Shown here: piece after piece, positions 29,118 to 40,166 of the stretch
Layout: every line of letters begins with the position of its first letter
Position numbering within the stretch: the first letter of the stretch is position 1
Assembly: GCA_021801265.1 (NCBI GenBank)
Contig: JAJYYE010000011.1
Span: 62,001-126,000, forward strand
Length of the DNA: 64,000 bases
Source of the DNA: Pseudomonadota bacterium
GTDB lineage: Bacteria; Pseudomonadota; Gammaproteobacteria; Halothiobacillales; Halothiobacillaceae
Direction of reading: 5' to 3'
Notes under the pieces: model-generated
The model's database searches: none
What the model saw: the letters and a program-made list of their open reading frames with translations, nothing else
Told to the model about the DNA's origin: nothing
Program-made: the position numbers and the translations under genes

Positions 29118-31169
29118 CTACTGGGGACCGGCATCCTGAAGGATATCGCTGGGCACATCGTCGGCAGAGGTGATCCCAATGTTCGACAGGGTGAGATTGA
29201 CCGGGCTCGGCGGGACGTATTGGTTGTGGCAGATGGCGTAGAAAGTCGTCGGGTCGCTGAAGTAGTTATTGGTGAAATTCAAATCCCCCACGGGCAGACA
29301 TCCCCCCATGTCTGCACCGTACGGCAACCAATTGCTCAGCAGGCAGAGGTCCTGAGTAAGTTGCGAACCCTCAAAAGAAGTGGGATAGCCGCAGGCGCCG
29401 AAATCGACCGTGCCCGTCGGGTCGTTGAGCGTCACGTTCTGCGACAGGGTGATGAACTGCGAACCGCCGTCGGTATAGAAGATATTGCTACCGGCGCCGG
29501 GGCGCTTCGACTCGGCGACGTTACCCTCAATCAGCAATCCGTTGGCGAAATCGGTGCCCTGCGCGCCGTTGGTGTAGATGGCTCCACCGTCCCACAATTT
29601 CTCAAGGAAATAGCTGAATCGATTGCCGACGATCTTGTTGTTGCCGGCAATCGTCGGCGTCGAATGCGCCCCCCACATGTTGGGCGTGGCGCCGGGCAGC
29701 CCGGGGAAACCGTTCTTGTCGAGCAAACCCCAGCCCCAACCGATGGCCAGCCCGCTCCAGGGCACATGGCTGACAGCATTGTGGGCAACGGTGGTATTCC
29801 GGGTGAACCCGACATAAATACCGGCGGTATCCCAGTAATCCTGGCCGGTACGGGTGATGACATTGTTCTCAACCAGATTACCGCTGTTGGTCGCGGCAGC
29901 ATCCGGGCGCATGTCCAGATCCGAAATGCCGCCGACCTGCAGCGCGGACGACGAAATATCCGTGAACTGGTTATTCAGAATCAGATTATTCTGGCAGCCT
30001 GTTCCGAGCGACAACGCCACACCGCCCAGATGCTTGAACGTATTGCCGACGAAGGCGATGTGATGCGCATACTGCAGGCTAACGTTGCCGGGCGTGGAAT
30101 ACGTGACCTGCTGATGCCCGATCACGTTGGATTGATAACCGCTGCCGATGAGCAGATTACCGCTCTGATCCGCCACATAACCGTTGCTGGAATTCGGCAA
30201 CAGCCAGGTTGCATAGGCAAAAACGAGGTTTTCGAACCGGAGGTTCTCGACCGACGCCGACGGCGTACCCTTGATTTGCAACAGCGACTCCAGAACCGGC
30301 AGCGTGGCCGTTTGCGGCGGCGTGCTGGAAGCCATCAGATACGTGATGGTTTTTGTGTACGGGTCCAGATACCACATGTTCGGATCGGTCAGGAACTCAG
30401 GCGCATTCTCCAGCCAGTTGAGCTGATAGAAGTTCCAGGGCTCCGGGAACGTGTTCGCATTGTCCCAGCACGGGTTAGCCATCACCAAGGTACCGGATGA
30501 CACACTCGCTACCGGGCAACGTATCATCTTCCACTGCGTGGTCGTCACAGCCTCCACCAGTTCGGGATGCGTGAGTGTCGGCACACTGTGAACCGGCTGG
30601 TAGCCGTTCGAAACGCGAGCGTAATCGGGATTGATGGCTGTACCCGTATTCGAGCGCGCACGTGTAGCCCGATGATCGTCCACATAAAACTGACGCGGCA
30701 TGACCCCGGCGGGCAAGTCCGGAACCTGCGCCACACAACGCCCGCCCGCACATTGGAAGCCGCTGACATCCAGCCCGCCGGACAACACGACAGGCGTCTT
30801 GCTGTCGGGTGCGGCCTGGTAAACGACTTCACCAACAGCCGCGCCAGAGTCCCGTGCATCAAAAACCAATGGCGCCTTGAGGTGGTACACGCCGCCTTCA
30901 ATATTCACCGCAATCTTGCATTGCCCCCGCAATGGACTATCCCGAACGGCCAACTGCGCCTTCCCGATGGAAGCAAAAGGCTGACCGGCACTTCCATCCC
31001 CCGTGGCATCGTTCCCTGTGGGCGAAACCCAATACGTCATGCACGCATCGGCACCCGAGCCGGACGTCAAATCGCAGCCTTGCAAGGACGGGATCGCCAG
31101 CACCAAAGCGGCAACAGCCGCACTACGAGAAAAGCGCCAGCGAGCGATTAGTGCAGGAACTTTAGACAT
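29118..31169 (-). CDS. Secreted/lipoprotein right-handed parallel beta-helix protein
   Basis: Signal peptide with LQGC lipobox; WVSPTGNDATGDGSAGQPFASIGKAQLAV; repeated N-N-x-I-x-x-N beta-helix pattern. Confidence 0.82.
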   Translation of the reverse strand: MSKVPALIARWRFSRSAAVAALVLAIPSLQGCDLTSGSGADACMTYWVSPTGNDATGDGSAGQPFASIGKAQLAVRDSPLRGQCKIAVNIEGGVYHLKAPLVFDARDSGAAVGEVVYQAAPDSKTPVVLSGGLDVSGFQCAGGRCVAQVPDLPAGVMPRQFYVDDHRATRARSNTGTAINPDYARVSNGYQPVHSVPTLTHPELVEAVTTTQWKMIRCPVASVSSGTLVMANPCWDNANTFPEPWNFYQLNWLENAPEFLTDPNMWYLDPYTKTITYLMASSTPPQTATLPVLESLLQIKGTPSASVENLRFENLVFAYATWLLPNSSNGYVADQSGNLLIGSGYQSNVIGHQQVTYSTPGNVSLQYAHHIAFVGNTFKHLGGVALSLGTGCQNNLILNNQFTDISSSALQVGGISDLDMRPDAAATNSGNLVENNVITRTGQDYWDTAGIYVGFTRNTTVAHNAVSHVPWSGLAIGWGWGLLDKNGFPGLPGATPNMWGAHSTPTIAGNNKIVGNRFSYFLEKLWDGGAIYTNGAQGTDFANGLLIEGNVAESKRPGAGSNIFYTDGGSQFITLSQNVTLNDPTGTVDFGACGYPTSFEGSQLTQDLCLLSNWLPYGADMGGCLPVGDLNFTNNYFSDPTTFYAICHNQYVPPSPVNLTLSNIGITSADDVPSDILQDAGPQ

Positions 31170-31582
31170 GATTATTTGCCCCGATATGATTGAAGACGGC
31201 CCGTGAGCGCGCCTTCAAATCACAGGTCTTACCGCCGACAGCAAATTATCACAGAGCAATGGAGTACGGAAATATCACGAACCGCCAGTACGGGCGCGTT
31301 TTCCCTAAAACCGAGGCACACAAAATAGTCTAGCCAGGCTATTGAATTCACCAGTAAATACTGGGATGCTCAACCAGAAGGCAATCCTGATAATGAAGTG
31401 GCTGTTAAGCAGAAGGTGCGCTATAGGCATGAGAAGCCCTCTACCTCCACTAGAATCGATAGGGGCACAGGGATAAATAATATCCAGACCGGATATTCGT
31501 CGGTTCACCAAAATATAGATCTACCAAGGTTTATATTTCGCGTTTTGCGTTCAAATAGAGACAAACAACTCAATAAGTGAAC

Positions 31583-32218
31583 TTAGACAGCTTGTGGAGG
31601 GTTCTGCCCCGTTTTCACGGACGGTTGTAAAAAGGCTAAAAACTTCTGATCCTGCTTGACGAGTCTACGTCGCATCCTGGGATTGTGAAACCGCTCAATG
31701 TCGTCGAAGACGTCCGATCGGGCAGCATCCAGAGTTCGATAGATCGTACGGTTTACCCGCTCTTGCTTGAGTCTCCCGAAGAAGCCCTCGCAGGCCGCGT
31801 TATCACCGCAGTGACCAACGGCACTCATGCTGCAGATCAAGGTGTTCCTCTCCAGAAAACGCGGGTAGTCATCGCTGGTGAACTTGGCGACAACGCCGGA
31901 TCATCCCGGACCACTCGATGATCCCTTCGCGAAGTACGTTGCCGCGTCTCTTAAAAAATCCCGTTCCTTCTTGATCTGGGCCAGTTCCCGTTTCAGCCGT
32001 GCCACTTCCTGATCCCATGGGCTTCCCGTGCCGACGAAGACCTTGCCCAAGCCTTCGTCCACTTCACGCCCCCAACGCGACTACATGTTGGGATTGATGC
32101 CGATATCGAGCGCCACCTGGCGGCAACTCACGCCGGGCTGACGTGTCAACGTCACAGCCTCATTTTTGAATTCCGGGCTGAATTTCTTCTCTTGGTCAGA
32201 AACACTCCTTGGCCCCAT
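31583..32218 (-). mobile_element. Degenerate IS3-family element (orfA with nonsense codon, orfB C-terminal fragment)
   Basis: KKFSPEFKNEAVTLTRQPGVSCRQVALDIGINPNM* and GHCGDNAACEGFFGRLKQERVNR; central orfB region missing. Confidence 0.75.
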
Positions 32219-32262
32219 TATGGGGCTTCTTTGAAGCGTCCGTGCTATCGGGTTAGAACCCT

Positions 32263-32598
32263 TCAATGTGATTCCGAAGGGGCAACCAGTAAGCGATGAG
32301 CCATCGAAACGCCTAGGGCCAGACGGGTAGTGCCCATGCGGACGATAATGGAGCCGCCTTCATGCTGAATAATCTCCAGATTAATCCCCACGCGAATGCC
32401 CATCGCTTCCAGGCGTTTCTCTAAGGTTGTGGGTGCATCTTTTAATGAGGTGATAACCACGCGGGTCCCCGGTGTGGCTAAACTGATGGAATAGCCTTGC
32501 GGTGGTGTTTTGGCACTGGGTTTGAATTCTGTCGATGAATAGTTAATGGCAGGAAAATCTTCAGCAGGAAGAACAGATGAGTTAAACCAGAATGCCAT
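32263..32598 (-). CDS. FeoA-domain protein (nif-associated)
   Basis: SLKDAPTTLEKRLEAMGIRVGINLEIIQHEGGSIIVRMGTTRLALG, FeoA fold pattern. Confidence 0.8.
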   Translation of the reverse strand: MAFWFNSSVLPAEDFPAINYSSTEFKPSAKTPPQGYSISLATPGTRVVITSLKDAPTTLEKRLEAMGIRVGINLEIIQHEGGSIIVRMGTTRLALGVSMAHRLLVAPSESH

Positions 32599-32704
32599 GA
32601 TGATTGCCTCACATATTAAAATAATGCGTTTGGACTCCTTGACATACCGTGCTTGATTGTCACGTAGTTAGGCCATGTCAAGTTGCCCACCTGAATTATT
32701 TAAC

Positions 32705-32720
32705 AGCATTTTTTGTGCCA
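32705..32720 (-). promoter_or_regulatory. Putative sigma54 promoter upstream of the feoA-like gene
   Basis: Minus strand TGGCAC-AAAAA-ATGCT; no TGT-N10-ACA noticed nearby. Confidence 0.6.
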
Positions 32721-33002
32721 CTTTATTTTAATGAGCGCGGAGAGGATATCAATAACCTGTAATGAGTTGGGTTCCTGCGCGATTATGGCTTTAACCACAT
32801 CCTTGTTTTTGATGTTTGCCTTGAATTAAGGCGATAAATCGGGATGATTTTGGCTGTGTTTTGAATTGCGCCTTGTTTTAGTGCATTAATGATTGGCATC
32901 ATTGGGAACAAAAAAATACTCAATAAAATCCAACCCCCGCATTTGTTGCAAAGCCGACAAGATTGAATGAAATCAGACAGGCGCCCTGGCAGCCTGTCTG
33001 AC

Positions 33003-33257
33003 TTAACCTTTGCGCTCGGGAGCATCATAGTTGCTGAAATGGCCTTCTCGGGATGCTTGCGCGCGCGCGCGGGCAATGATGCCCGCACTTTTTCCCGATG
33101 GCGCGGGCAGTGATACCAGTTTTTCGAGTTGATCGCTGTGGCAACTGGGGCAAACGGGGGTTTCCCCTGACATAACCAAGGTTTCAAAACCATGATGACA
33201 CTGACGGCATCGATAATCATAAATAGGCATAAAGCCTCCTTGTCGGTTGATTGTCAA
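33003..33257 (-). CDS. FmdB-type zinc-ribbon protein
   Basis: MPIYDYRCRQCHHGFE...CPSCHS. Confidence 0.88.
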   Translation of the reverse strand: MTINRQGGFMPIYDYRCRQCHHGFETLVMSGETPVCPSCHSDQLEKLVSLPAPSGKSAGIIARARAQASREGHFSNYDAPERKG

Positions 33258-33288
33258 GAATGGGCGTCCGGTTAAGGCGCTTGCAGTT

Positions 33289-34062
33289 TTAGGGTGCGCC
33301 GTGCAGTGGACGGCGGAGTAGGTTCAGGCAATCTACGGTGGCGGCCATGTCTATCGCAGTGAAGTCATCCAGGGTAGCGAGGTTGGGATTGGCACCCAAC
33401 CTTAACAGCCGCTCGGCCACGGCCGCCTTGCCGGTGGAAACGGCGTACATTAAGCAGGTCGCGCCATTGTCATTTTGGTGGTTAATGTCGCAGCCAACGG
33501 CCATCAAGGTATCCAGAATGCTGAGATTTTCGCCCACACAGGCGAGCCAGAGCGCCTGGTTGCCATCGCCATTACAGGGGTGCGGGCTGGCGCCGGCGGC
33601 AAGTAGTTCAAGCACTCGGTCTGGGTTGGCTTCGCGGGCGGCACGCATGAGCGGCGTCATGCCGTTGGTTAATGGGCTGTGGATGTCGCTGCTGGAAAAT
33701 CCTTGATTAATTAACCAATTTTGCAGGGATGTACTCAAAAAATGATTCTCTGGCAACGCCGCAAAGTGCCAGGCAAGCAGGCCACCCTCCAGGCTGTAGA
33801 CTTCAGCAAAACCGAAATCAATAAACATTTGGGCATGGATCTGGCTGGCGTTGCCGTGATAGCAGTAAATTAACACCGGCCGATTTTTAGGTTCGATTTG
33901 TATGACATCACCGGCATTACGCTCAGTGAGATGTTGGGCACCGGGTAGGCATTCTTGGGTGAAATCGGCATGGGTGCGGCAATCGAGTAACAGCAGGTTG
34001 GGGCGTTTGAACAGCTCAAGCGCGATGTCAACATTAATGCCTTGATAGGTGCGTTGGTTCAT
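33289..34062 (-). CDS. Rhodanese-ankyrin fusion protein
   Basis: Rhodanese active-site loop YCYHGNAS; C-terminal ankyrin repeats GMTPLMRAAREANPDRVLELLAAGASP and GATCLMYAVSTGKAAVAERLLRLGANPN. Confidence 0.82.
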   Translation of the reverse strand: MNQRTYQGINVDIALELFKRPNLLLLDCRTHADFTQECLPGAQHLTERNAGDVIQIEPKNRPVLIYCYHGNASQIHAQMFIDFGFAEVYSLEGGLLAWHFAALPENHFLSTSLQNWLINQGFSSSDIHSPLTNGMTPLMRAAREANPDRVLELLAAGASPHPCNGDGNQALWLACVGENLSILDTLMAVGCDINHQNDNGATCLMYAVSTGKAAVAERLLRLGANPNLATLDDFTAIDMAATVDCLNLLRRPLHGAP

Positions 34063-35708
34063 TGCAGAGATCCCGTGACGTCGCCAGCTTGGCGATTGGG
34101 GTACGGCGGCAGGGTGGCGATACGGGAATCAAGCAATGGATGACCGACGGTGAAGTGATATAGCGATTGCAGGCGGTCGTCTTTCAGGCCAAAAACATCG
34201 TGTACGGCATCATCATAAAAACAGCCAATACCGGTGCCCCGCAAACCCAGTGTTTCCGCCGTGAGATAGAGCACTTGGCCGATCAGTCCAGCCTCCCAGT
34301 GGAGTTGGCGATATCGCCAGGGATTTTCGGTGATGAGCGGGGCAAATTCTGCCAGCATGGCCAAGGAAAACCCACTATCGGCGGCAATGGGTTGTTGACA
34401 GGACAGCGTGTTGATCATTCGGCGGGTATCGCTTGTGTATAAGCGGTACAGCGGGAGGTGCGCGGGCTTGCCACTCGCCGGTAGCCATTCAAAATTGGGG
34501 TTCAGTGCCGTGCGCAACGTGATTTCTCCTTGCGGGCTGCGGGGTAGGGCGTACAGCCCCGGCGCCAGCCCTTCGACGCGATGGACAAAGAGCAGGGGGT
34601 GAATACGCGGGGCGAAATCCCAGCTATCCCAGGGTATGCAATCGGGACGGGGCAATAGGCTATCGAGGAGATGAAAGAACGCCTCTTGGGTGATCGACTG
34701 ATTTTTATCGAAGCGCTGGGCACTGCGCCGACCTCGGATAATCTCTGCGGCTGCTCTGGCGCCAAAGGGTGTCGGTGGGGGCCAATTCGGGGATGAGGGT
34801 TTTATGGTATGTGCAGAATCTAACGTGGATTGACTGCTGGCCGCCGCGACGGTTTCAATCACTGGCCAGTGATACATCGGATGGGGATCGAGTTGATTTG
34901 CCTGTCCTGTCCATTGCCCCGCGCCGAAGGCAGAATGGATGTCGAGTGGGGCGGTGTTGGCTTCAGGGAACAGAATGATTTCGAGGAGCAAATCGGCCTC
35001 CTCACGTTCCGCATGGGCGAAATCGTCCGCCCGATCTAGCCCCAGCAAGGCGGCAAGCTCGGCACCGATGAGGTCTTCGCGTAGCCGCAGCGTCCAACCC
35101 AAGCTGGCAGCCGCGTACCGTAAGGCGGCCAAGGCGTGTCCAATGTCGAGCTGGCAATAGCGGAAGGCGCGTTCGCCATATTTCCATGCCTCTCGCCAGT
35201 GGATGGACGTCAGGCCGATCAACAGCCTTTGCTCGGTGATCGGCGAAGTCGCTTGCGGCCCGGTTGGGTGGGCTTCACCTTGGCGCAGCTCGAGGACATG
35301 CTCTTGACTGAGGTAGTGGTACACCCCCGTGTCCAAACCCTCAATTCCGAGCGCTAATACATAACCTTCCGTCGGGTGGAGGTTGCCGCTGGAAGGGGTG
35401 CACCGCAATGCCCAACGAGACTGGCCGTATTGTTTCCAAACTGCCAAGCCCAAGGAAAGCGCCAATAACCGGGCAAGCGTGGCCAAATTTAAGGGCTGTG
35501 ATGGTGCGGTGGCAAGATCACTAAAAGCAGGTGATGGCGCGGTATCCATGAGGGGTAAATAGACCCGATGGCTTCCTGCAAACTCACGAAAAGGATTGGG
35601 TTGCGCGTCCCAATCCAAGGTATCTGGCCCTGCAGCATACTGACCCAGTTGGTGTTTGGTGCGCTGGTGATAACCCAGCACAGTATGGACGGATTCAGGA
35701 CGATTCAT
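34059..35708 (-). CDS. SagB-type nitroreductase/dehydrogenase family protein
   Basis: RCTPSSGNLHPTEGYVLA and a second nitroreductase-like half (IIRGRRSAQRFDKNQSI). Confidence 0.8.
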   Translation of the reverse strand: MNRPESVHTVLGYHQRTKHQLGQYAAGPDTLDWDAQPNPFREFAGSHRVYLPLMDTAPSPAFSDLATAPSQPLNLATLARLLALSLGLAVWKQYGQSRWALRCTPSSGNLHPTEGYVLALGIEGLDTGVYHYLSQEHVLELRQGEAHPTGPQATSPITEQRLLIGLTSIHWREAWKYGERAFRYCQLDIGHALAALRYAAASLGWTLRLREDLIGAELAALLGLDRADDFAHAEREEADLLLEIILFPEANTAPLDIHSAFGAGQWTGQANQLDPHPMYHWPVIETVAAASSQSTLDSAHTIKPSSPNWPPPTPFGARAAAEIIRGRRSAQRFDKNQSITQEAFFHLLDSLLPRPDCIPWDSWDFAPRIHPLLFVHRVEGLAPGLYALPRSPQGEITLRTALNPNFEWLPASGKPAHLPLYRLYTSDTRRMINTLSCQQPIAADSGFSLAMLAEFAPLITENPWRYRQLHWEAGLIGQVLYLTAETLGLRGTGIGCFYDDAVHDVFGLKDDRLQSLYHFTVGHPLLDSRIATLPPYPNRQAGDVTGSLQ

Positions 35709-35744
35709 GGGGGCAAGACTCCAGACGATAAAACCGCATGATCG

Positions 35745-36077
35745 TTAGCCCGTTTTTGTGACCGAGCGGCTAATTTGGTCAAGCGACACATGGCTAATCC
35801 CGCGTGCCTGATGGAACACCTTGAAGACTTTTTCTGTGACGGCATCGGAGGACACAAAATCCTGATAAGCCTGTGCTAACAAACGACAATAAAGTGCTTT
35901 CAGGGCATTATCGTCGAGTGAACCCACCCCGGATTCCCGCTTGAGATAATCGTGAAAGCGCTTGAGTATGTGCAGACGATTCACCGCTACGACGTGTTCA
36001 TCGTACTCGATTTCCAGTATCTGCAAAAAATCTTCGGCAGAGGATAAAGAGGCCAGGGTTTTGCGGAGTGTGCTCAT
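35745..36077 (-). CDS. nifW: Nitrogenase-stabilizing/protective protein NifW
   Basis: LSSAEDFLQILEIEYDEHVVAVNRLHILKRFHDYL, NifW pattern. Confidence 0.93.
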   Translation of the reverse strand: MSTLRKTLASLSSAEDFLQILEIEYDEHVVAVNRLHILKRFHDYLKRESGVGSLDDNALKALYCRLLAQAYQDFVSSDAVTEKVFKVFHQARGISHVSLDQISRSVTKTG

Positions 36078-36088
36078 CGAAAATTACC

Positions 36089-36880
36089 TCAATGGGTGAG
36101 TGATGGGGTTGGTTTGGTCTCGCGAACCCCGCATAAATCCGGATCAACATCCATGCAGTGGGCGCAATCGGTCTCGGGGGTTTGGGTGGCGATCCCGGCC
36201 GCTTTTACTTGCAGTTCCAGCTGAGTCATTCGATCCATTAAACACGCAATGGCCTTGCCGACCGGATCGGGCATCAGGTGATGATCGAGATCAATGCCCT
36301 GGGGCGAGATGCGCCGTCGTTCGGCCGGCAGTACTACACGCCCCGGTATCCCGACCACGGTCATGCCGGCGGCAACGTCAATGATTACGACGGCATTGGC
36401 ACCGACTTGGCAGCCAGGGCCGATGGTCACCGGCCCGAGAATTTTGGCACCGGCACCCACCATCACCCGATTGCACAGGGTCGGATGGCGCTTGCCGGGG
36501 TTCCAGCTTGTGCCCCCTAAGGTAACACCATGATAGAGGGTGCAATCGTTGCCGATTTCGGCGGTTTCACCAATCACGACCCCCATGCCGTGGTCGATAA
36601 ACAGGCGGCGGCCAATCTGCGCCCCCGGATGAATATCCACCCCCGTCATGAGGCGGGCAATGGCACTCGTCAGGCGGGCGAGATAGCGTAATTTCACCCG
36701 CCACAGCCGATGCGCCAGCCGATGCGCGATGAGGGCATGAACGCCGGGATAGGTCGTGAGCACTTCCCAGCTCGTGCGTGCGGCTGGATCACGCTCAAAC
36801 ACGCAGCGCACATCTTCACGCAACATGCGCCATAAACTCGGCGGGGCAACAACTTCTTTGCTGATGACGGAAGCGGTCAT
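36089..36880 (-). CDS. cysE: Serine O-acetyltransferase (NifP-like)
   Basis: Hexapeptide repeats, [29 protein letters not shown]. Confidence 0.93.
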   Translation of the reverse strand: MTASVISKEVVAPPSLWRMLREDVRCVFERDPAARTSWEVLTTYPGVHALIAHRLAHRLWRVKLRYLARLTSAIARLMTGVDIHPGAQIGRRLFIDHGMGVVIGETAEIGNDCTLYHGVTLGGTSWNPGKRHPTLCNRVMVGAGAKILGPVTIGPGCQVGANAVVIIDVAAGMTVVGIPGRVVLPAERRRISPQGIDLDHHLMPDPVGKAIACLMDRMTQLELQVKAAGIATQTPETDCAHCMDVDPDLCGVRETKPTPSLTH

Positions 36881-36892
36881 GGATATCTCCTG

Positions 36893-38053
36893 TCAGGCGT
36901 GTTGGCATGAGGCTTCGGCTGTTTCCAGCAAAAAGCGGTGCAAGTCATCGTTTCGGGGCGTGGCTTTGTACTGCAAAACATGGCGACGAATTTTCGTCAA
37001 AATCCCCCGTGCCTGTTCTGCACTGACGAGCATGCCGAGTTCGACATAAGCGCGGATAATGGCTTTCTCGCCCGAGTGTTTGCCCAGCACCAAGCGATGT
37101 TGACGGCCTAACTCCTGGGGGTCGAAGCTTTGGTAGTTGCGCGGGTCTTTGAGCAGGCCATCGACGTGAATGCCGGACTCGTGGCTGAAAATGGCATCGC
37201 CGACAATGCTTTTACCCAGCGGCACTGGGCGACAGGAAGCGGCGGCAACCAGTTGCGAAATCCCCTTGAACTGACGTACATCAATACCCGTATCAATGCC
37301 ATGCAGATGGTGCAGACACATCACCACCTCTTCGAGCGGGGCATTGCCCGCCCGTTCACCCAATCCGTTGACCGTGGTATTGACATGCGTGGCACCAAAG
37401 CGCACGGCGGCAATTGAGTTGGCCGTGGCGAGGCCAAGGTCGTTGTGGGCATGAATTTCAAGCTCCATGTCAGTGGCGGCCCGCAGGCGCGGCATGATTT
37501 GCGCTACCGTGAATGGCTCTAAAATGCCTAAGGTATCCGCAAAACGAAAGCGCCGAGCCCCGGCCTTTTGTGCCACTTCCATGACCTGCAGGACGAAATC
37601 CAGCGACGCGCGGGATGAGTCTTCGCCGCCGACGGCCACATTCAGCCCCATGTCTAAAATCTGTTTGACCCGACGCTCGACCTGCTGCAAAACCCAGGAG
37701 CGACTTTTGCCAATTTTGCTGCGGATATGCATGTCGGAGAGGGGTACCGACGCATTGACCATATCTACCCCGCAGCGGGCGGCAGCCGCCAAATCGGTGT
37801 CGTGCATCCGGCACCACACGACAAGACGGGCATCCAGCCCCAGTTGGGCAATGGCGCGGATGGCCTCAATTTCCTCTTCGCCCATGGCGGGAATGCCAAT
37901 TTCCAGTTCCGGCACACCTGCAGCAATCAAGCTGCGAGCAATCGCCAGTTTTTCTTCGGGGCGAAAAGAAACGCCCGCTGTCTGCTCGCCATCACGCAGG
38001 GTGGTGTCGTGAATCACGGCGCGGGCATCAGAATAAGGGGCAAGCTCATGCAT
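36893..38053 (-). CDS. nifV: Homocitrate synthase NifV
   Basis: [31 protein letters not shown]; start MHELAP at 38053. Confidence 0.95.
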   Translation of the reverse strand: MHELAPYSDARAVIHDTTLRDGEQTAGVSFRPEEKLAIARSLIAAGVPELEIGIPAMGEEEIEAIRAIAQLGLDARLVVWCRMHDTDLAAAARCGVDMVNASVPLSDMHIRSKIGKSRSWVLQQVERRVKQILDMGLNVAVGGEDSSRASLDFVLQVMEVAQKAGARRFRFADTLGILEPFTVAQIMPRLRAATDMELEIHAHNDLGLATANSIAAVRFGATHVNTTVNGLGERAGNAPLEEVVMCLHHLHGIDTGIDVRQFKGISQLVAAASCRPVPLGKSIVGDAIFSHESGIHVDGLLKDPRNYQSFDPQELGRQHRLVLGKHSGEKAIIRAYVELGMLVSAEQARGILTKIRRHVLQYKATPRNDDLHRFLLETAEASCQHA

Positions 38054-39257
38054 AAACAGGTGCGAAAGCGTTGGCGGCGTTAACCGGGCCATTGACACCC
38101 CAATAAGGCGAGAGGCGGCGCAACTGGTCGATAATCGGTGGGGTTTGGGCGATGACCCAATCGACTTCGGCTTCGGTGGTTTCCCGCGATAACGAAAAGC
38201 GGATAGTGCCGTGCGCGGCGGTATAAGGGATGTCCATCGCCCGCAAAACATGCGACGGTTCAAGCGAACCCGAGGTGCAGGCCGAACCCGACGAGGCGGC
38301 AATACCCACCCGGCTCAAAAGTAACAAAATGGCCTCGCCTTCGATATATTCAAAGGAGATGCTGCTGGTGTTCGGTAAGCGGTTTTCCATGTCGCCATTG
38401 GCGAAGGCGAAAGAAACCTGTTTCAGAATGCCCGCTTCGAGCCGATCACGCAGGCGACGAACGGCGGTACTTTCAAACACCATGTGTTCTTGAGCCAGTT
38501 CGGCGGCCATGCCGAGGCCGATAATCCCGGTGGTGTTTTCCGTACCCGCGCGGCGACCACGTTCTTGATGTCCGCCGCGCAAAAAGGAGCGAAAACGCGT
38601 GCCCCGGCGTACGTACAAAGCGCCGATTCCCTTGGGGGCATGCAGCTTGTGACCGGACAAAGACAGCATGTCGATGGCGGATTCCTGCATGTTCAGAGGG
38701 ATTTTACCCACGGCCTGCACGGCATCGGTATGAAACAGAATCCCTTTTTCTTTCGCCATGCGTGCCAATTCTTCGACCGGAAAAATGGTGCCGGTTTCAT
38801 TATTGGCATACATGATGGATGCAATGGCTACCCGGTCGCTCAGGGCATTGGCGTAGGCTTCCAGTGACAGGCGGCCTTGCTTATCCACCGGGATGTAATG
38901 AACCCGGTAGCCCTCGTGCTTTTCCAGGTGTTCGCAGAGGGTGAGAATGGCGGGGTGTTCAACCACGCTGGTGATGATCTCACGGCGTTCGGGATAAGCC
39001 GCCAGTGCGGAAAGAAGGGCCGTGCTATCGGATTCTGTGCCGCAGGAGGTAAAAATGATTTCCGTATCGTGCTCGGCACCCAGCAAGCGCTGCACTGCCG
39101 TTCTCGCATCGTCAATGCGCTTACCCACATCACCCCCAAAACTGTGCATGGAGGAGGGGTTGCCGTAAAACGCGCTGAAATACGGCAGCATGGCCGCCAC
39201 GGCGCGCGGATCGACTCGGGTAGTGGCGTTATTGTCCATGTAGGTCGTGGTCATCAT
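38046..39257 (-). CDS. nifS: Cysteine desulfurase NifS (copy 2, nifUSV locus)
   Basis: [45 protein letters not shown]; start [10 protein letters not shown]. Confidence 0.96.
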   Translation of the reverse strand: MMTTTYMDNNATTRVDPRAVAAMLPYFSAFYGNPSSMHSFGGDVGKRIDDARTAVQRLLGAEHDTEIIFTSCGTESDSTALLSALAAYPERREIITSVVEHPAILTLCEHLEKHEGYRVHYIPVDKQGRLSLEAYANALSDRVAIASIMYANNETGTIFPVEELARMAKEKGILFHTDAVQAVGKIPLNMQESAIDMLSLSGHKLHAPKGIGALYVRRGTRFRSFLRGGHQERGRRAGTENTTGIIGLGMAAELAQEHMVFESTAVRRLRDRLEAGILKQVSFAFANGDMENRLPNTSSISFEYIEGEAILLLLSRVGIAASSGSACTSGSLEPSHVLRAMDIPYTAAHGTIRFSLSRETTEAEVDWVIAQTPPIIDQLRRLSPYWGVNGPVNAANAFAPVYA

Positions 39258-39259
39258 GA

Positions 39260-40162
39260 TTAAACCCCCACAGCCTGAGGCATGCTGGCCGGCACCACGC
39301 GAACGGGGCGACCCAACGTCAGCATGAGTCGTTCTTGAATGCCGGAGATGGTGATGCTGGACATCTGGCACCCCATGCAGGCACCGCTCATGGCCACGCT
39401 CACCGTGTCGCCATCCACATCAACCAGCTGAATGTCCCCGCCGTCCATTTTGAACTGCGGTCGCATGTCATCAATGACGGCAGAAATTTTCTGAATTTTC
39501 TGTACCAAGGTCATGCCTGGGGTCATCACAGGTGTCGCCAACGGCTTGACCACGATGGGCGGTGATTTAGCCTCGGATTTGGCCGCTACCGGCGTTTTTT
39601 CATTGACCAGAGCCAGCACTTCTTCAATTTTCTCATGGCAAGTTTCGCAGCCGCCGCCCGCCTTGGTGTAGAAGGTAATTTCCTGGATGGTTTTGAGGTT
39701 ATTTTCGCGCGCTACCCGTTCAATCATGGCCGCATCAATGCCGAAACATTTGCAGATCAAAGCGCCTTCTTCGTGATCGTCTACCCATTCCTCGCCGCGA
39801 TAACTGGCAATGGCGGCGTGGAGGGCTTCTGCCCCCATCACGGAGCAGTGCATTTTTTCGGGGGGTAAGCCGCCGAGAAATTCAGCGATATCCAGGTTGG
39901 TGATTTTGAGCGCTTCGTTTAGGGTTTTACCCTTGATGATTTCAGTCAAGGCGGAAGAAGAGGCGATGGCCGAACCGCAGCCAAACGTCTGAAAACGCGC
40001 ATCGACAATGATGTCAGTATCCGGGTCCACTTTAAGCATTAAACGTAACGCATCGCCGCAACTGATGGAGCCCACCTCGCCGATGGCGTTGGCCTCTTCG
40101 AGCACACCCGTATTCCTGGGATTGAAAAAATACTCTTTAACCTTGTCTGTATAGTCCCACAT
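39260..40162 (-). CDS. nifU: Fe-S scaffold protein NifU
   Basis: [25 protein letters not shown]-terminal CMGCQMSS; start at 40162. Confidence 0.96.
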   Translation of the reverse strand: MWDYTDKVKEYFFNPRNTGVLEEANAIGEVGSISCGDALRLMLKVDPDTDIIVDARFQTFGCGSAIASSSALTEIIKGKTLNEALKITNLDIAEFLGGLPPEKMHCSVMGAEALHAAIASYRGEEWVDDHEEGALICKCFGIDAAMIERVARENNLKTIQEITFYTKAGGGCETCHEKIEEVLALVNEKTPVAAKSEAKSPPIVVKPLATPVMTPGMTLVQKIQKISAVIDDMRPQFKMDGGDIQLVDVDGDTVSVAMSGACMGCQMSSITISGIQERLMLTLGRPVRVVPASMPQAVGV

Positions 40163-40166
40163 GGCA

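Noticed and set aside
29019-30500. 493-aa plus-strand ORF
   Set aside because: Antisense to the beta-helix lipoprotein gene, which has a signal peptide and recognisable repeats; the plus ORF has no recognisable motifs.
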